Of a DNA stretch of 64,000 nt, positions 8,411 to 16,558 are shown piece after piece. Every line of letters starts with the position of its first letter. The first letter of the stretch is position 1. Location: positions 191,693 through 255,692 of the forward strand of contig JACKIL010000005.1 in NCBI GenBank assembly GCA_020638525.1, given 5' to 3'. A model generated the notes under the pieces. The model was not told the origin of the DNA. It saw only the letters and a list, made by a program, of their open reading frames with translations, and searched no databases. Position numbers and translations under genes: made by a program. Origin of the DNA: Caulobacterales bacterium (GTDB taxonomy: Bacteria > Pseudomonadota > Alphaproteobacteria > Caulobacterales > Parvularculaceae).

Positions 8411-10219
8411 TTAGCGGGCGGACGCGGCCCGCGCGGCGGCGCTCGGCACTTCGTTCGGCGCGCCCGAAGGAAGCCAGGTCGGATTGGTTTCCGGCTTGCC
8501 GATAAGATAGCCCTGCAAATAGTCGACGCCGAGCCCCTTGAGGAGCATCGCATCGGCTTCATTGTCGACCCATTCGGCGACCGTCTTCATGCCGAAATTG
8601 CGCGCAAGGTCGAGCAGCGTGCGCACGAAGAGCTGGTTCTCGCGCGACGACGAAACCCCGGTGACGAACGAGCCGTCGATTTTCAGCGTATCGATGTCGA
8701 GCGCTTTCAGGTTGCGGAACGAGGTGTAGCCCGCGCCGAAATCGTCGATCGCGAACATCGCGCCGAGTTTCTTGATCTCGGAAACGAATTCGATCGAAAC
8801 GTCGATGGCGTCGATAACCTGCGTTTCGGTGAGTTCGACCGTGATGCGCTTTGCAAGGTTCGAATGCGCGCGCAGATGCGCGAGATAGCCTTCCGCCCAG
8901 ACGGGGTCTTTCACCGTCTCCATCGACACGTTGACGTTGAGATGGACATGCGGGCAGGTCGCCAGCGTGTTCACCGCAAGTTCGAGCACGCGGCGGTCGA
9001 GAAGGTGGACGAGCCCGAGCCGTTCGGCGACCGGAATGAAATCAGGCGCCGGAATTTCGCGGCCGTCTTCCGCGCGCATGCGGATGAGGCACTCGTGCTT
9101 GCTCGGCGTTTCGCCAAGATCGCTGACGATCGGCTGGAAGGCGAGACGGATGCGCCGCTCATTGAGCGCGGTCAGGATGACATCCGACATATGCGAATTG
9201 CGCCGGCGAAGGCTGACCGTTTCAGTCTTCTCAGAGAAAGACGACCAGCTCGACCGGCCAAAACTTTTCGCCTGATCGAGCGCGGCTTCCGCGCGCGCCA
9301 TCGCGCCGAGCGCGTTCTCGGCGTCATCGGGAAGATTGACCGCGCCGATGCAGATCGAGGCCGCCACCGCGCCGCGGCGCGTTTCGACGACTTTCTCGCG
9401 CACGACGTTCATCAGACGCGTCGCAAGCTCGCGCTGCGATTCAGAGCCTGAATCGACGGCGAGAATGCCGAATTTCGTACCGGCGACGCGGCCTATATGG
9501 TCGCCCGGCCCAAGCACGCTGTTCAGCCGCGCGCCGATTTCGACAATCACTTCGTCTGCGATCTCGAACCCGAAATCGGCGTTGATGGCGCCGAGATCGT
9601 CAATGCCGGCGAGAAGATAAACGCCGCGACGTCCGCGACGCTGCGCATCTTTCAGGAAGTCATCAAGGCGCGCGCGCACATTGGTGCGATTAAGAAGACC
9701 CGTCAGATCATCGTTCGACGCAAGCCAGGCGAGTTCTTTCTCGCGCTGCTTGTCGCTTTCGATGGAGCGAAGAATGCCGATAAGGCGCCCGCTATTCGAA
9801 CCGCCGATCCAGCCGCCGCGCTCTTCAACCCATTGCGGCGCGCCATTCGCGCCGATGAGCCGGTATTCGCACCAATAGCTCTGCACCGAACCGTCAAAGG
9901 CCGCTTCCCGCTCAGTTATCGGTCCGCCGACAATGAGGCTCGCAAGGGCTTCGCGCGTCTCCGCGGCCGCATCGCCAAGCAAGCGTTCGCGCGCGCGCTG
10001 GTCCGACCAGAAGATCGCGCCCGAAGCGGGATCGAATTCGAAAAGGGTCTGCGGCGCGCTTTCGGACGCCGCCGACACATGACCGCCTGCGCCCGGGTGT
10101 GAGCGCGCGACGACGTTCGCCGCGTTTCCGCGCACGCCCTCGGACGTATCGGCCGAGAATTCATCCGGCGCGCCCGGCGTGCGGGCATCAGCGTTAACAA
10201 CCATTGTCCGACCTGTCAT
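8411..10219 (-). CDS. PAS-GGDEF-EAL protein, cyclic-di-GMP phosphodiesterase candidate
   Basis: A 602-residue signalling protein without membrane segments. A PAS-like region (about residues 55-155) precedes a GGDEF-like domain whose signature is replaced by VAGTKF, so it should not make c-di-GMP. The EAL domain keeps the metal-site set: Glu in HECLIRMR (ECL for EAL), NVNVS, ELTE, IDDFG, LKIDG, a Glu in AEWVD (usually AEGVE) and LQGY. I infer a phosphodiesterase with a regulatory GGDEF relic. A second ATG at 10204 is an alternative start. Confidence 0.85.
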   Translation of the reverse strand: MTGRTMVVNADARTPGAPDEFSADTSEGVRGNAANVVARSHPGAGGHVSAASESAPQTLFEFDPASGAIFWSDQRARERLLGDAAAETREALASLIVGGPITEREAAFDGSVQSYWCEYRLIGANGAPQWVEERGGWIGGSNSGRLIGILRSIESDKQREKELAWLASNDDLTGLLNRTNVRARLDDFLKDAQRRGRRGVYLLAGIDDLGAINADFGFEIADEVIVEIGARLNSVLGPGDHIGRVAGTKFGILAVDSGSESQRELATRLMNVVREKVVETRRGAVAASICIGAVNLPDDAENALGAMARAEAALDQAKSFGRSSWSSFSEKTETVSLRRRNSHMSDVILTALNERRIRLAFQPIVSDLGETPSKHECLIRMRAEDGREIPAPDFIPVAERLGLVHLLDRRVLELAVNTLATCPHVHLNVNVSMETVKDPVWAEGYLAHLRAHSNLAKRITVELTETQVIDAIDVSIEFVSEIKKLGAMFAIDDFGAGYTSFRNLKALDIDTLKIDGSFVTGVSSSRENQLFVRTLLDLARNFGMKTVAEWVDNEADAMLLKGLGVDYLQGYLIGKPETNPTWLPSGAPNEVPSAAARAASAR

Positions 10220-10297
10220 TCGACTTGGGCACCTTAGACCGCGAGCCGTAAAAAAAACTCAAATGCGCGGCAGCTCTGTTTCGTTATTGGCTCGTTA

Positions 10298-10582
10298 ATG
10301 CGCGATTGCGGCAAGGCTCTTGCTCTATCGCTATTTATGAAACGAATTCTTAACCTTGCGCCCTCGAGCCGGACTTTTTCACAGACGCTCCCCGCAGCGC
10401 CGTTAAAAGCCGCGCGCAAAGTCAGCGCCGCCCGTCTTGAGGAAGTGCGGCCGACACCGCATGAAGGTTGGAATTATTTCAGCGCCGAAGCGACGACGGC
10501 GGCCCTCGCCGAGCGCGCTTATTACCGCGTGCAAAAGCTCGGCGCCTCTGAAGGCGCGCCGCTTCTCAATCGCACTGTCTAA
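10298..10582 (+). CDS. Small protein of unknown function
   Basis: A 94-codon frame between divergent and convergent neighbours. Its codon use looks like the surrounding genes, and the C-terminal half (WNYFSAEATTAALAERAYYR) has the character of a real small soluble domain. No convincing ribosome binding site precedes either the ATG at 10298 or the one at 10337. The stop codon abuts the hairpin at 10587. I do not recognise a family; it may be real. Confidence 0.4.
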   Translation: MRDCGKALALSLFMKRILNLAPSSRTFSQTLPAAPLKAARKVSAARLEEVRPTPHEGWNYFSAEATTAALAERAYYRVQKLGASEGAPLLNRTV

Positions 10583-10604
10583 AAAAGGGGCGCCTAAGCG
10601 CCCC
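10581..10604 (-). terminator. Terminator of the membrane protein gene at 10633
   Basis: On the minus strand GGGGCGC and GCGCCCC pair over a 4-base loop and are followed by TTTTTT, about 30 bases after the stop of the gene at 10633-11064. Confidence 0.8.
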
Positions 10605-10632
10605 TCGCCTGTTCAATAATTGGACAGCGCTC

Positions 10633-11064
10633 TTAGCCGAGCAGCGATGACTTGTCCGGAACGCCGATATCGCGGCGCGCGGTGACCGTCGTTACGACGA
10701 AACCGGCCATCGGATCGAGCAGGGTCATCGTCGTGAAGATGAAGAAGACCGAATTGCCAAAGCCCGGCGCCAGGATGAACGTCAGCAGCACGGCGATGAA
10801 GAGCATGAACGACAGGAGGTGATTGGTGATCGACTCCGTGCCGGTCTTCGTCGCGCGAATAAGCTCGATGAAGAGGAGGCCCATGCTCGCAACGATGAAG
10901 AGATCGCCGCCGCGCACCGACCAGGTGTCTTGCGAATAGAGCGGCAGGTTGACGATCGTGGCTTCATACCACGGAACGCCGTCCGCGCCCGTCGCGCCGA
11001 CCAGCGTCAGGACCAAGAACACCGCATAGCTGATCGCCAGCAACGGAAAAATTTCCAGCTTCAT
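10633..11064 (-). CDS. Small polytopic membrane protein, unknown function
   Basis: The 143-residue product has about four hydrophobic segments: residues 5-24, a periplasmic-type loop with VPWYEATIVNLPLYSQ, about 54-69, 83-99 and 104-125. The C-terminus is short and charged (TARRDIGVPDKSSLLG). GGGAG precedes the start. I do not recognise a family, although the pattern resembles conserved hypothetical inner-membrane proteins of alphaproteobacteria. It has its own terminator. Confidence 0.72.
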   Translation of the reverse strand: MKLEIFPLLAISYAVFLVLTLVGATGADGVPWYEATIVNLPLYSQDTWSVRGGDLFIVASMGLLFIELIRATKTGTESITNHLLSFMLFIAVLLTFILAPGFGNSVFFIFTTMTLLDPMAGFVVTTVTARRDIGVPDKSSLLG

Positions 11065-11157
11065 GAGCCGAGCTCCCTCAATTCCCCACCCCCGCGCACG
11101 CGGGGCCCGTTCCCCGAACTATCGGGCGATCGTGACAATACCATACTGTCGGCGCGC

Positions 11158-11946
11158 CTAAAGCTCTGAAATCTCGTTTGGCGATCGGGCGCGGTCATTT
11201 AGCCACATGACGCCCAGAAGATCGCGCGCGGCGACCGCAAGACGGCCAAGATTGGTGTATTTCGAGCTCCCATGGGCCCTAGCGCGATGATTGACGGGGA
11301 GAAATTCGGCTTCGAAACCTTCGCGCCGCATCAGCGCCGGCAGGTAGCGGTGCATGTGGTCGAAGGCTGGAAGGCGCAAAAACGCCTCCCGGTAGAAAAC
11401 CTTGAGGCCGCACCCGGTATCGGCGGCGCCATCCTTCAGGAGCCATGACCGCACGCTGTTCGCCGCCTTCGACGCCCAGCGCCGGGCGGCCGTGTCCTGA
11501 CGTTTGCGCCGCTCGCCGCCCACCATCGCGAGCGTTTTCGGCGCATCCGCTCGCGTCAGGCGGTCATAAAGCGCCGGAATGTCGGCGGGGTCGTTCTGGC
11601 CGTCGCCGTCGAGGGTCGCGATGACGGGCGCGCGCGCGGCGAGCACGCCAGTGCGGATCGCCCGGCTCTGCCCGGCGTTCTTTCTGTGCGCGAGGACCCG
11701 CAACTGCGGGGTCTCGGCGCGCTCTTCGAGGAGGACGGAGCGCGTCTCATCTGTGGAGCCGTCATCGACAATGATGATTTCGTGCGAGACGCCGGAGAGG
11801 GCCCTGCTGATCTCCTTGACGAAAGCGCGCGCGCCGGCGGCCTCGTTATACATTGGCGCGACGACGCTGATCTGCGGCGCATCCGGCGTGCGGAGGCCGA
11901 AGGCGAAGACCGGCGCAAGCGATGTGTTCGGCGCGTCAGCACTCAT
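11158..11946 (-). CDS. Family 2 glycosyltransferase, DPM1/ArnC-like
   Basis: Probably transfers a sugar from a nucleotide donor to polyprenyl phosphate on the inner face of the membrane. GT-A signs: SVVAPMYNE at the N-terminus, IIIVDDGSTDETRSVL, the donor DxD-type TLDGDGQNDP, and HRARAHGSSKYTNLGR, which is typical of the dolichyl/undecaprenyl-phosphate mannosyltransferase class. It lacks the two C-terminal membrane helices of ArnC. The ATG at 11946 (262 residues) is chosen; starting further upstream would overlap the divergent gene. It lies head to head with an ArnT-like transferase that could use its lipid-linked product. Confidence 0.88.
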   Translation of the reverse strand: MSADAPNTSLAPVFAFGLRTPDAPQISVVAPMYNEAAGARAFVKEISRALSGVSHEIIIVDDGSTDETRSVLLEERAETPQLRVLAHRKNAGQSRAIRTGVLAARAPVIATLDGDGQNDPADIPALYDRLTRADAPKTLAMVGGERRKRQDTAARRWASKAANSVRSWLLKDGAADTGCGLKVFYREAFLRLPAFDHMHRYLPALMRREGFEAEFLPVNHRARAHGSSKYTNLGRLAVAARDLLGVMWLNDRARSPNEISEL

Positions 11947-12137
11947 TCGGAGCGGGCGTTCCTCAGTCTTCGCCGGCGGAATTGCGCGGCCACCGGACAG
12001 TAATTCGCAGAATCCGCGCGAAACACAAATAGCGAGGGCGCCGGCTGCCTCCTGCTGCGGCTCGATTTCATCACCGGATGGCGCCAAAATATCCCGAGAA
12101 GAAGCTGACGCGGCGCATCGGGGCGGGTCGAGGGAAA

Positions 12138-13811
12138 ATGGCAAAGTCCGCCTCCGGTGAGACGATTGCGGGGCGCGCCGGAAGGCTCGCCTTCATCGCC
12201 GCCTTCTCGCTCATCGTCGCCCTCGCCGGCCTCACCAGCCTGCCGCCGCTCGACCGCGATGAATCCCGCTTCGCGCAGGCGAGCGCCCAGATGCTCGAGT
12301 CTGGCGACTTCATCACCATTCGGTTCCAGGAAGCCGAGCGCAACAAGAAGCCGGCCGGCATTTACTGGCTGCAGGCGGCCTCAGTGAGCGCTTTTTCAAG
12401 CGTCGAAGCGCGGGAGATCTGGGCCTATCGCCTGCCGTCAGTGCTCGGCGCGATCCTCGCCGCCATGTTCACCTATCTCGCCGGGGCGCGGCTCTTCGGG
12501 CCGTCAACCGGTTTTCTCGCAGCTCTGCTTCTCGCCGCCTCTCCGGCGCTCGCAGGCGAAGCAAGCATTGCAAAGACCGACGCCTTCCTGCTTGCGACGA
12601 TCACCATCGCCGAAGCGGCCTTCATCCATATCTTCGCGCGCTGGAAAGACGGCGCGCGCGCCGGCTGGGTCTGGCCGGTCGCATTCTGGATCGCGCTGGG
12701 CGCCGGCATTCTAGTAAAGGGCCCGATCGCGCCGCTTGTCGTCGGCCTGACCGGGCTCGCCATGCTAATTCGCGAACCGAAGATCGGCTGGGTGAAGGCG
12801 ATGCGCCCTGTCACCGGCCTTATCATCCTGATACTGATGGTCGGCCCCTGGGCGATTGCAATCGACCGCGCCACGGACGGGCGCTTCTTCGCCGACGCCA
12901 TCGGCGCCGACATGGCCGCGAAAGTCGGGCAGGCGCAGGAAAGCCATGCGGGCCCGCCCGGCTATTACATCGTTCTTCTCTGGGCGCTCTTCTGGCCCGC
13001 CGCCGCACTCATCATTCCGGGGATAGCGCGCGCCATCGCCTCGCGCCGCGCATGGACCGACTGGCTGCTTCTCGGCTGGCTCATTCCGGCATGGATCATC
13101 TTCGAAGCGACGGCGACGAAGCTGCCGCATTACACGCTGCCGCTTTACCCGGCGCTTGCAATCATCGCTGCGCGCGCCGCCGCAGAAGGCGCATCGCTGC
13201 GCCGAAAACTGGCGCGCCGTTTCGGCGCCGGCGTCTATGCGCTCATCGGCCTCGCCTTCGCCGGCCTTGTCGCGGCGCTGCCGCACATTTTCAGCGCTTC
13301 GCCGCTGACGCCCGTCTGTTACGCAGCCGCCGCGTTGATCGCCGCTGCATCGCTTCTCATTGCGTTCTTCTTTCTTCAGGGCCGCGCCTATCAGGGCGGG
13401 CTAGCCGCCGCGTTTCTCGCCGCCTTTGTCGCGTGGACTGTTTTGGGCGGCGTGCTCCCGAGGCTCGACCGGCTGATGATCTCGCCGCATCTTTCAGCAG
13501 CGCTCGATGAAGCCGGCTATCACCCCTTGCGGGACGGCGCGCCGGCGCCGGCGCTCGCAGGATATGCAGAGCCGTCCGCTGTCTTCCTCATCGGCACGCA
13601 AACCATCCTCACCGACGGCGAAGGCGCAGCGGCGCGCCTCGAACAGGCGCCGGACGCAGCCGTCGCGGTCGAAGCGCGGTTCGAAGACGACTTCCAAAAA
13701 GCGCTTGCTGAACGATCGATAATGGTCGCGCCCCTTGCGGTTATCGAAGGGCTTAACTACTCCAAGGGCCGCGATATTCATCTCACCGTCTACGCCCGGA
13801 AAGATCGCTGA
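12138..13811 (+). CDS. ArnT/PMT-family membrane glycosyltransferase
   Basis: Polytopic transferase that uses lipid-linked sugar donors on the periplasmic side. The signature first loop is present: LTSLPPLDRDESRFAQAS followed by RFQEAERNKKPAGIYWLQ, as in ArnT-type enzymes. About eleven to twelve hydrophobic segments follow, then a soluble C-terminal domain of about 120 residues. GAGGG precedes the ATG at 12138; the frame is open to an ATG at 12078 that has no binding site. The product is 557 residues. The acceptor (lipid A, other glycolipid or protein) cannot be told. Confidence 0.87.
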   Translation: MAKSASGETIAGRAGRLAFIAAFSLIVALAGLTSLPPLDRDESRFAQASAQMLESGDFITIRFQEAERNKKPAGIYWLQAASVSAFSSVEAREIWAYRLPSVLGAILAAMFTYLAGARLFGPSTGFLAALLLAASPALAGEASIAKTDAFLLATITIAEAAFIHIFARWKDGARAGWVWPVAFWIALGAGILVKGPIAPLVVGLTGLAMLIREPKIGWVKAMRPVTGLIILILMVGPWAIAIDRATDGRFFADAIGADMAAKVGQAQESHAGPPGYYIVLLWALFWPAAALIIPGIARAIASRRAWTDWLLLGWLIPAWIIFEATATKLPHYTLPLYPALAIIAARAAAEGASLRRKLARRFGAGVYALIGLAFAGLVAALPHIFSASPLTPVCYAAAALIAAASLLIAFFFLQGRAYQGGLAAAFLAAFVAWTVLGGVLPRLDRLMISPHLSAALDEAGYHPLRDGAPAPALAGYAEPSAVFLIGTQTILTDGEGAAARLEQAPDAAVAVEARFEDDFQKALAERSIMVAPLAVIEGLNYSKGRDIHLTVYARKDR

Positions 13812-13817
13812 CCCTTG

Positions 13818-15332
13818 ATGCTGCGCGCGACGACGGCCGCCCCATCTTACTTCGACGCATCTTACTGGCGCGCGCGCCCTGCACTGGCGTTCGCCATTCT
13901 CGCGGCGATCATTACGGCGTTGCGCATTCTCGCGCTCATCTTCGCCGATGCGAATCTCGGGCCTGACGAAGCGCAGTACTGGGTTTGGAGCAAAACGCCG
14001 AATTTCGGCTATTATTCAAAGCCGCCGCTGATCGCCTGGGCCATCGGCGCGACGACAGCGGTTTTCGGCGACAGCGAATGGGCGGTGCGCCTTTCCTCCC
14101 CGCTCTTTCATCTCGGAACGGCGATCTTCCTTTTCGCGCTTGCGCGACGACTTTACGGCGCGGCGAACGCTTTCTGGGTCGGCGCGGGATGGCTCACGTT
14201 GCCGGGCGCGGCCTTCTCCGCAACGCTCATCACGACCGATGCGCCGCTCCTGTTCTTCTGGTCGGCTGCTCTGTATTTTTTCTTCCGTATCCTGAGGGCT
14301 GAAACTCCATCACAATCGCTGCGGGCTGCCGCGCTGCTCGGCGCCGCCTTCGGCCTCGGCATGTTGTCGAAATATGCGATGATTTATTTCCTCGCAGGGC
14401 TCGCCGGCGCCTACGCCGCGGCGCCGAGCGTGCGGATGCGCCTCGGCTGGAAAGAAGCGCTCCTCGCCCTTGTCGTCGCCGGCGCGATGATGACGCCGAA
14501 CGTGCTCTGGAATGCGCGCCACGACTTTCAGACGATTTCGCATACGGCGGCGAACGCTCACTGGAGCGCCGATCTCTTCCATCCCGGCGAGCTTGGCGAA
14601 TTTCTCGCCGCGCAATTCGGCGTTTTCGGCCCTGCGCTTTTCGCGCTTTTCATTTGGGGCGCGGCGAGCCTGCCGAAGCGGCTTCGTGAAGCAGGTGTAA
14701 GGCGAGACGACGACCTTTCGCTTTTCGCGCTCGCCATTCCCCCGCTCGCAATTGTTTGCGTTCAGGCATTCATCGCGCGCGCACATGCGAACTGGGCGGC
14801 GGCGGCCTATCCGGCGGCGCTCATTCTCGTCGTCGTCTGGGCGTTTCGCGCGAAGCTCGGCTTTGTCATCCGGGCGAGCGTCGCGGCGCATCTCCTCATC
14901 GGCCTTGGCTTTCTCGCCATCTATTCGAATTTCGCGCTCGCCGACGCCGTCGGCCTTTCGAACTCGGTCAAGCGCGTGCGCGAATGGCAGGCGCAGGGAG
15001 AGTATGTGAAAGCTCACTCGGCGGGCTATGACGCGATCATCGTCGATGACCGCGAGTTGATGGGCTCACTTCTCTACTATGCGCGCGGCGCGGCGCCGAT
15101 CCTCGCCTGGAACTCAAACGGGCGCATTGACGATCATTATGAAGCCTTCATGGCCTATGACGCGACGAAACATCCGCACGCGCTCTTCGTCACCGCCCAT
15201 CCGGAAGCGATCGCCCTGCAAAGAAGGTTCGCCTCCATCACGCCGGCGGGCGAAATCACCGTCGATCTGAAACGCGGGCGCAAGCGCACGCTCTATCTCT
15301 TCGACGCATCGGGATATCAGGAAAAGCGTTAG
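13818..15332 (+). CDS. ArnT-like family 39/83 membrane glycosyltransferase
   Basis: A second polytopic transferase, 504 residues, just downstream of the first (the stop of one and the start of the other are a few bases apart). The N-terminal loop carries LGPDEAQYWVWSKTPNFGYY followed by SKPPLIAWAIG, the acidic/aromatic loop of the Dol-P-Man-mannosyltransferase-like clan. About ten membrane segments and a periplasmic C-terminal domain follow. A TTG at 13815 directly precedes the ATG at 13818. It probably works in the same pathway as the gene upstream. Confidence 0.87.
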   Translation: MLRATTAAPSYFDASYWRARPALAFAILAAIITALRILALIFADANLGPDEAQYWVWSKTPNFGYYSKPPLIAWAIGATTAVFGDSEWAVRLSSPLFHLGTAIFLFALARRLYGAANAFWVGAGWLTLPGAAFSATLITTDAPLLFFWSAALYFFFRILRAETPSQSLRAAALLGAAFGLGMLSKYAMIYFLAGLAGAYAAAPSVRMRLGWKEALLALVVAGAMMTPNVLWNARHDFQTISHTAANAHWSADLFHPGELGEFLAAQFGVFGPALFALFIWGAASLPKRLREAGVRRDDDLSLFALAIPPLAIVCVQAFIARAHANWAAAAYPAALILVVVWAFRAKLGFVIRASVAAHLLIGLGFLAIYSNFALADAVGLSNSVKRVREWQAQGEYVKAHSAGYDAIIVDDRELMGSLLYYARGAAPILAWNSNGRIDDHYEAFMAYDATKHPHALFVTAHPEAIALQRRFASITPAGEITVDLKRGRKRTLYLFDASGYQEKR

Positions 15333-15341
15333 CGCCCGGCG

Positions 15342-16313
15342 CTAGCGGATTGAGCGCCGCGCGCTCATCTGGCGCGCGCGCTTCAAGGCGCCGGAGCCGC
15401 GCCGCGCACTGAGGCCCGCGAATGCGAACGCGCGCCCGATGATGCGCGCGCCCATGCGCAGGGCGAACAAGATCCACATAAGAACGCCTACGAGCCAAAG
15501 GAACGGCGCCGGATAGGGATCAGAGAAATGGCGATGGAAATAGCGCAGCATGCTCGAGGTTTTGCGCGCCTCGACCCGGATAGGATCGACCCGGCTTGAG
15601 CTCTTGTGGTGCAACACTTCGACATGCGGATTGAAGTAGACCCCGCCGCCGTTCTTCTGGAAACGCAGGCAGAAATCGATGTCCTCCACATGGAGGAAAT
15701 AGCCTTCATCCATGCCGCCGATCTCGAAATAATCATCGCGCGACAGGAAGAAACAGGCGCCGGAAATGATCGGCACGGGCGTCACATCATCCGGGCACGG
15801 ATCGCCATGGAGATTGAAACGCCGAAAGTAAGGATGGCGCGGCGCGAAGCGGTAAAGCTTCGTCGCCTCGACGAAGGCGCGCCACGGCGTCAGCGTCATC
15901 CGGCGTGAGCCCTGTTGTTCGGCGCCGTCCGGATTGATGAGTTTGGCGCCCTGCAGCCACGGATGCTGGAGCCGCGCGCCATCGGCGAGAAAGCGCTGAA
16001 CGCCTCCCTGCGGCGCCACCGCGTCAGGATTGAGAAACAGGAGATAGTCGCCCGCCGCGCGCTTCGCGCCGAGATTGCAGGCCGTCGCAAAACCGACATT
16101 GCCGTGACCGGTGATGACCGAAACCGGCGCGCCGCCCGCATTCGCTTCCACCGCGGCGTCGACGGCGCCCTGCCAGTTGCCGTTGTCGACAATAATGATT
16201 TCGGAAATTTCAGGCTGAGCCTTCAGCGAAGCGATCGCGCGGGCCAGAAGCGGTCCGGTGAAATAACTGACGACGATAGCGGAGACGCTCCGCTTCCCGC
16301 TTTCCGACTGCAT
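15342..16313 (-). CDS. Family 2 glycosyltransferase, rhamnosyltransferase-like
   Basis: Adds a sugar during surface glycan assembly. GT-A features: VSAIVVSYFTGPLL, IIIVDNGNWQGAV, YLLFLNPDAV as the donor/metal motif, then GACFFLSRDDYFEIGGMDE and HVEDIDFCLRF, the acceptor-side motif of WbbL-type rhamnosyltransferases. A C-terminal hydrophobic stretch (about 262-285) may dock it to the membrane. It has 323 residues. It converges with the ArnT-like pair, nine bases apart, and probably belongs with them functionally. Confidence 0.87.
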   Translation of the reverse strand: MQSESGKRSVSAIVVSYFTGPLLARAIASLKAQPEISEIIIVDNGNWQGAVDAAVEANAGGAPVSVITGHGNVGFATACNLGAKRAAGDYLLFLNPDAVAPQGGVQRFLADGARLQHPWLQGAKLINPDGAEQQGSRRMTLTPWRAFVEATKLYRFAPRHPYFRRFNLHGDPCPDDVTPVPIISGACFFLSRDDYFEIGGMDEGYFLHVEDIDFCLRFQKNGGGVYFNPHVEVLHHKSSSRVDPIRVEARKTSSMLRYFHRHFSDPYPAPFLWLVGVLMWILFALRMGARIIGRAFAFAGLSARRGSGALKRARQMSARRSIR

Positions 16314-16492
16314 GCTCTCACCCCCTCGCCAAACGCCGTTTCTTTGATTTTCGGCGCAGGCTGCTCGGTTTCTTTATGAGTCATCGAGGTCGCCGAAGCA
16401 ACGTCAAATGGCCTGGCGAAGGCGCGCAAGCAGGCTTTTCACGCCGGCTGCGGCCCGAAAGCCCCATTGACGAGCGCACCCGAAAAGCCGCT

Positions 16493-16513
16493 CGCCAAAG
16501 TTGAACTTTGGCG
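16493..16513. repeat. 21-bp perfect palindrome between thrS and the GT2 gene
   Basis: CGCCAAAGTT and AACTTTGGCG are perfect inverted copies around a single central G. It lies 46 bases after the thrS stop and 180 bases before the glycosyltransferase start within an otherwise featureless gap (16314-16558). It may be an operator or part of a transcript end; no T-run follows directly on either strand. Confidence 0.6.
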
Positions 16514-16558
16514 CTGCTTCTCGCGCAATGAAAAGGCGTGTCCCGCGCCAATGAACCG

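Noticed and set aside
8348..9451. A 367-codon open frame on the plus strand
   Set aside because: It lies wholly opposite the GGDEF-EAL gene, is rich in Arg/Asp/Ala as expected for the complement of high-GC codons, and has no recognisable domain.
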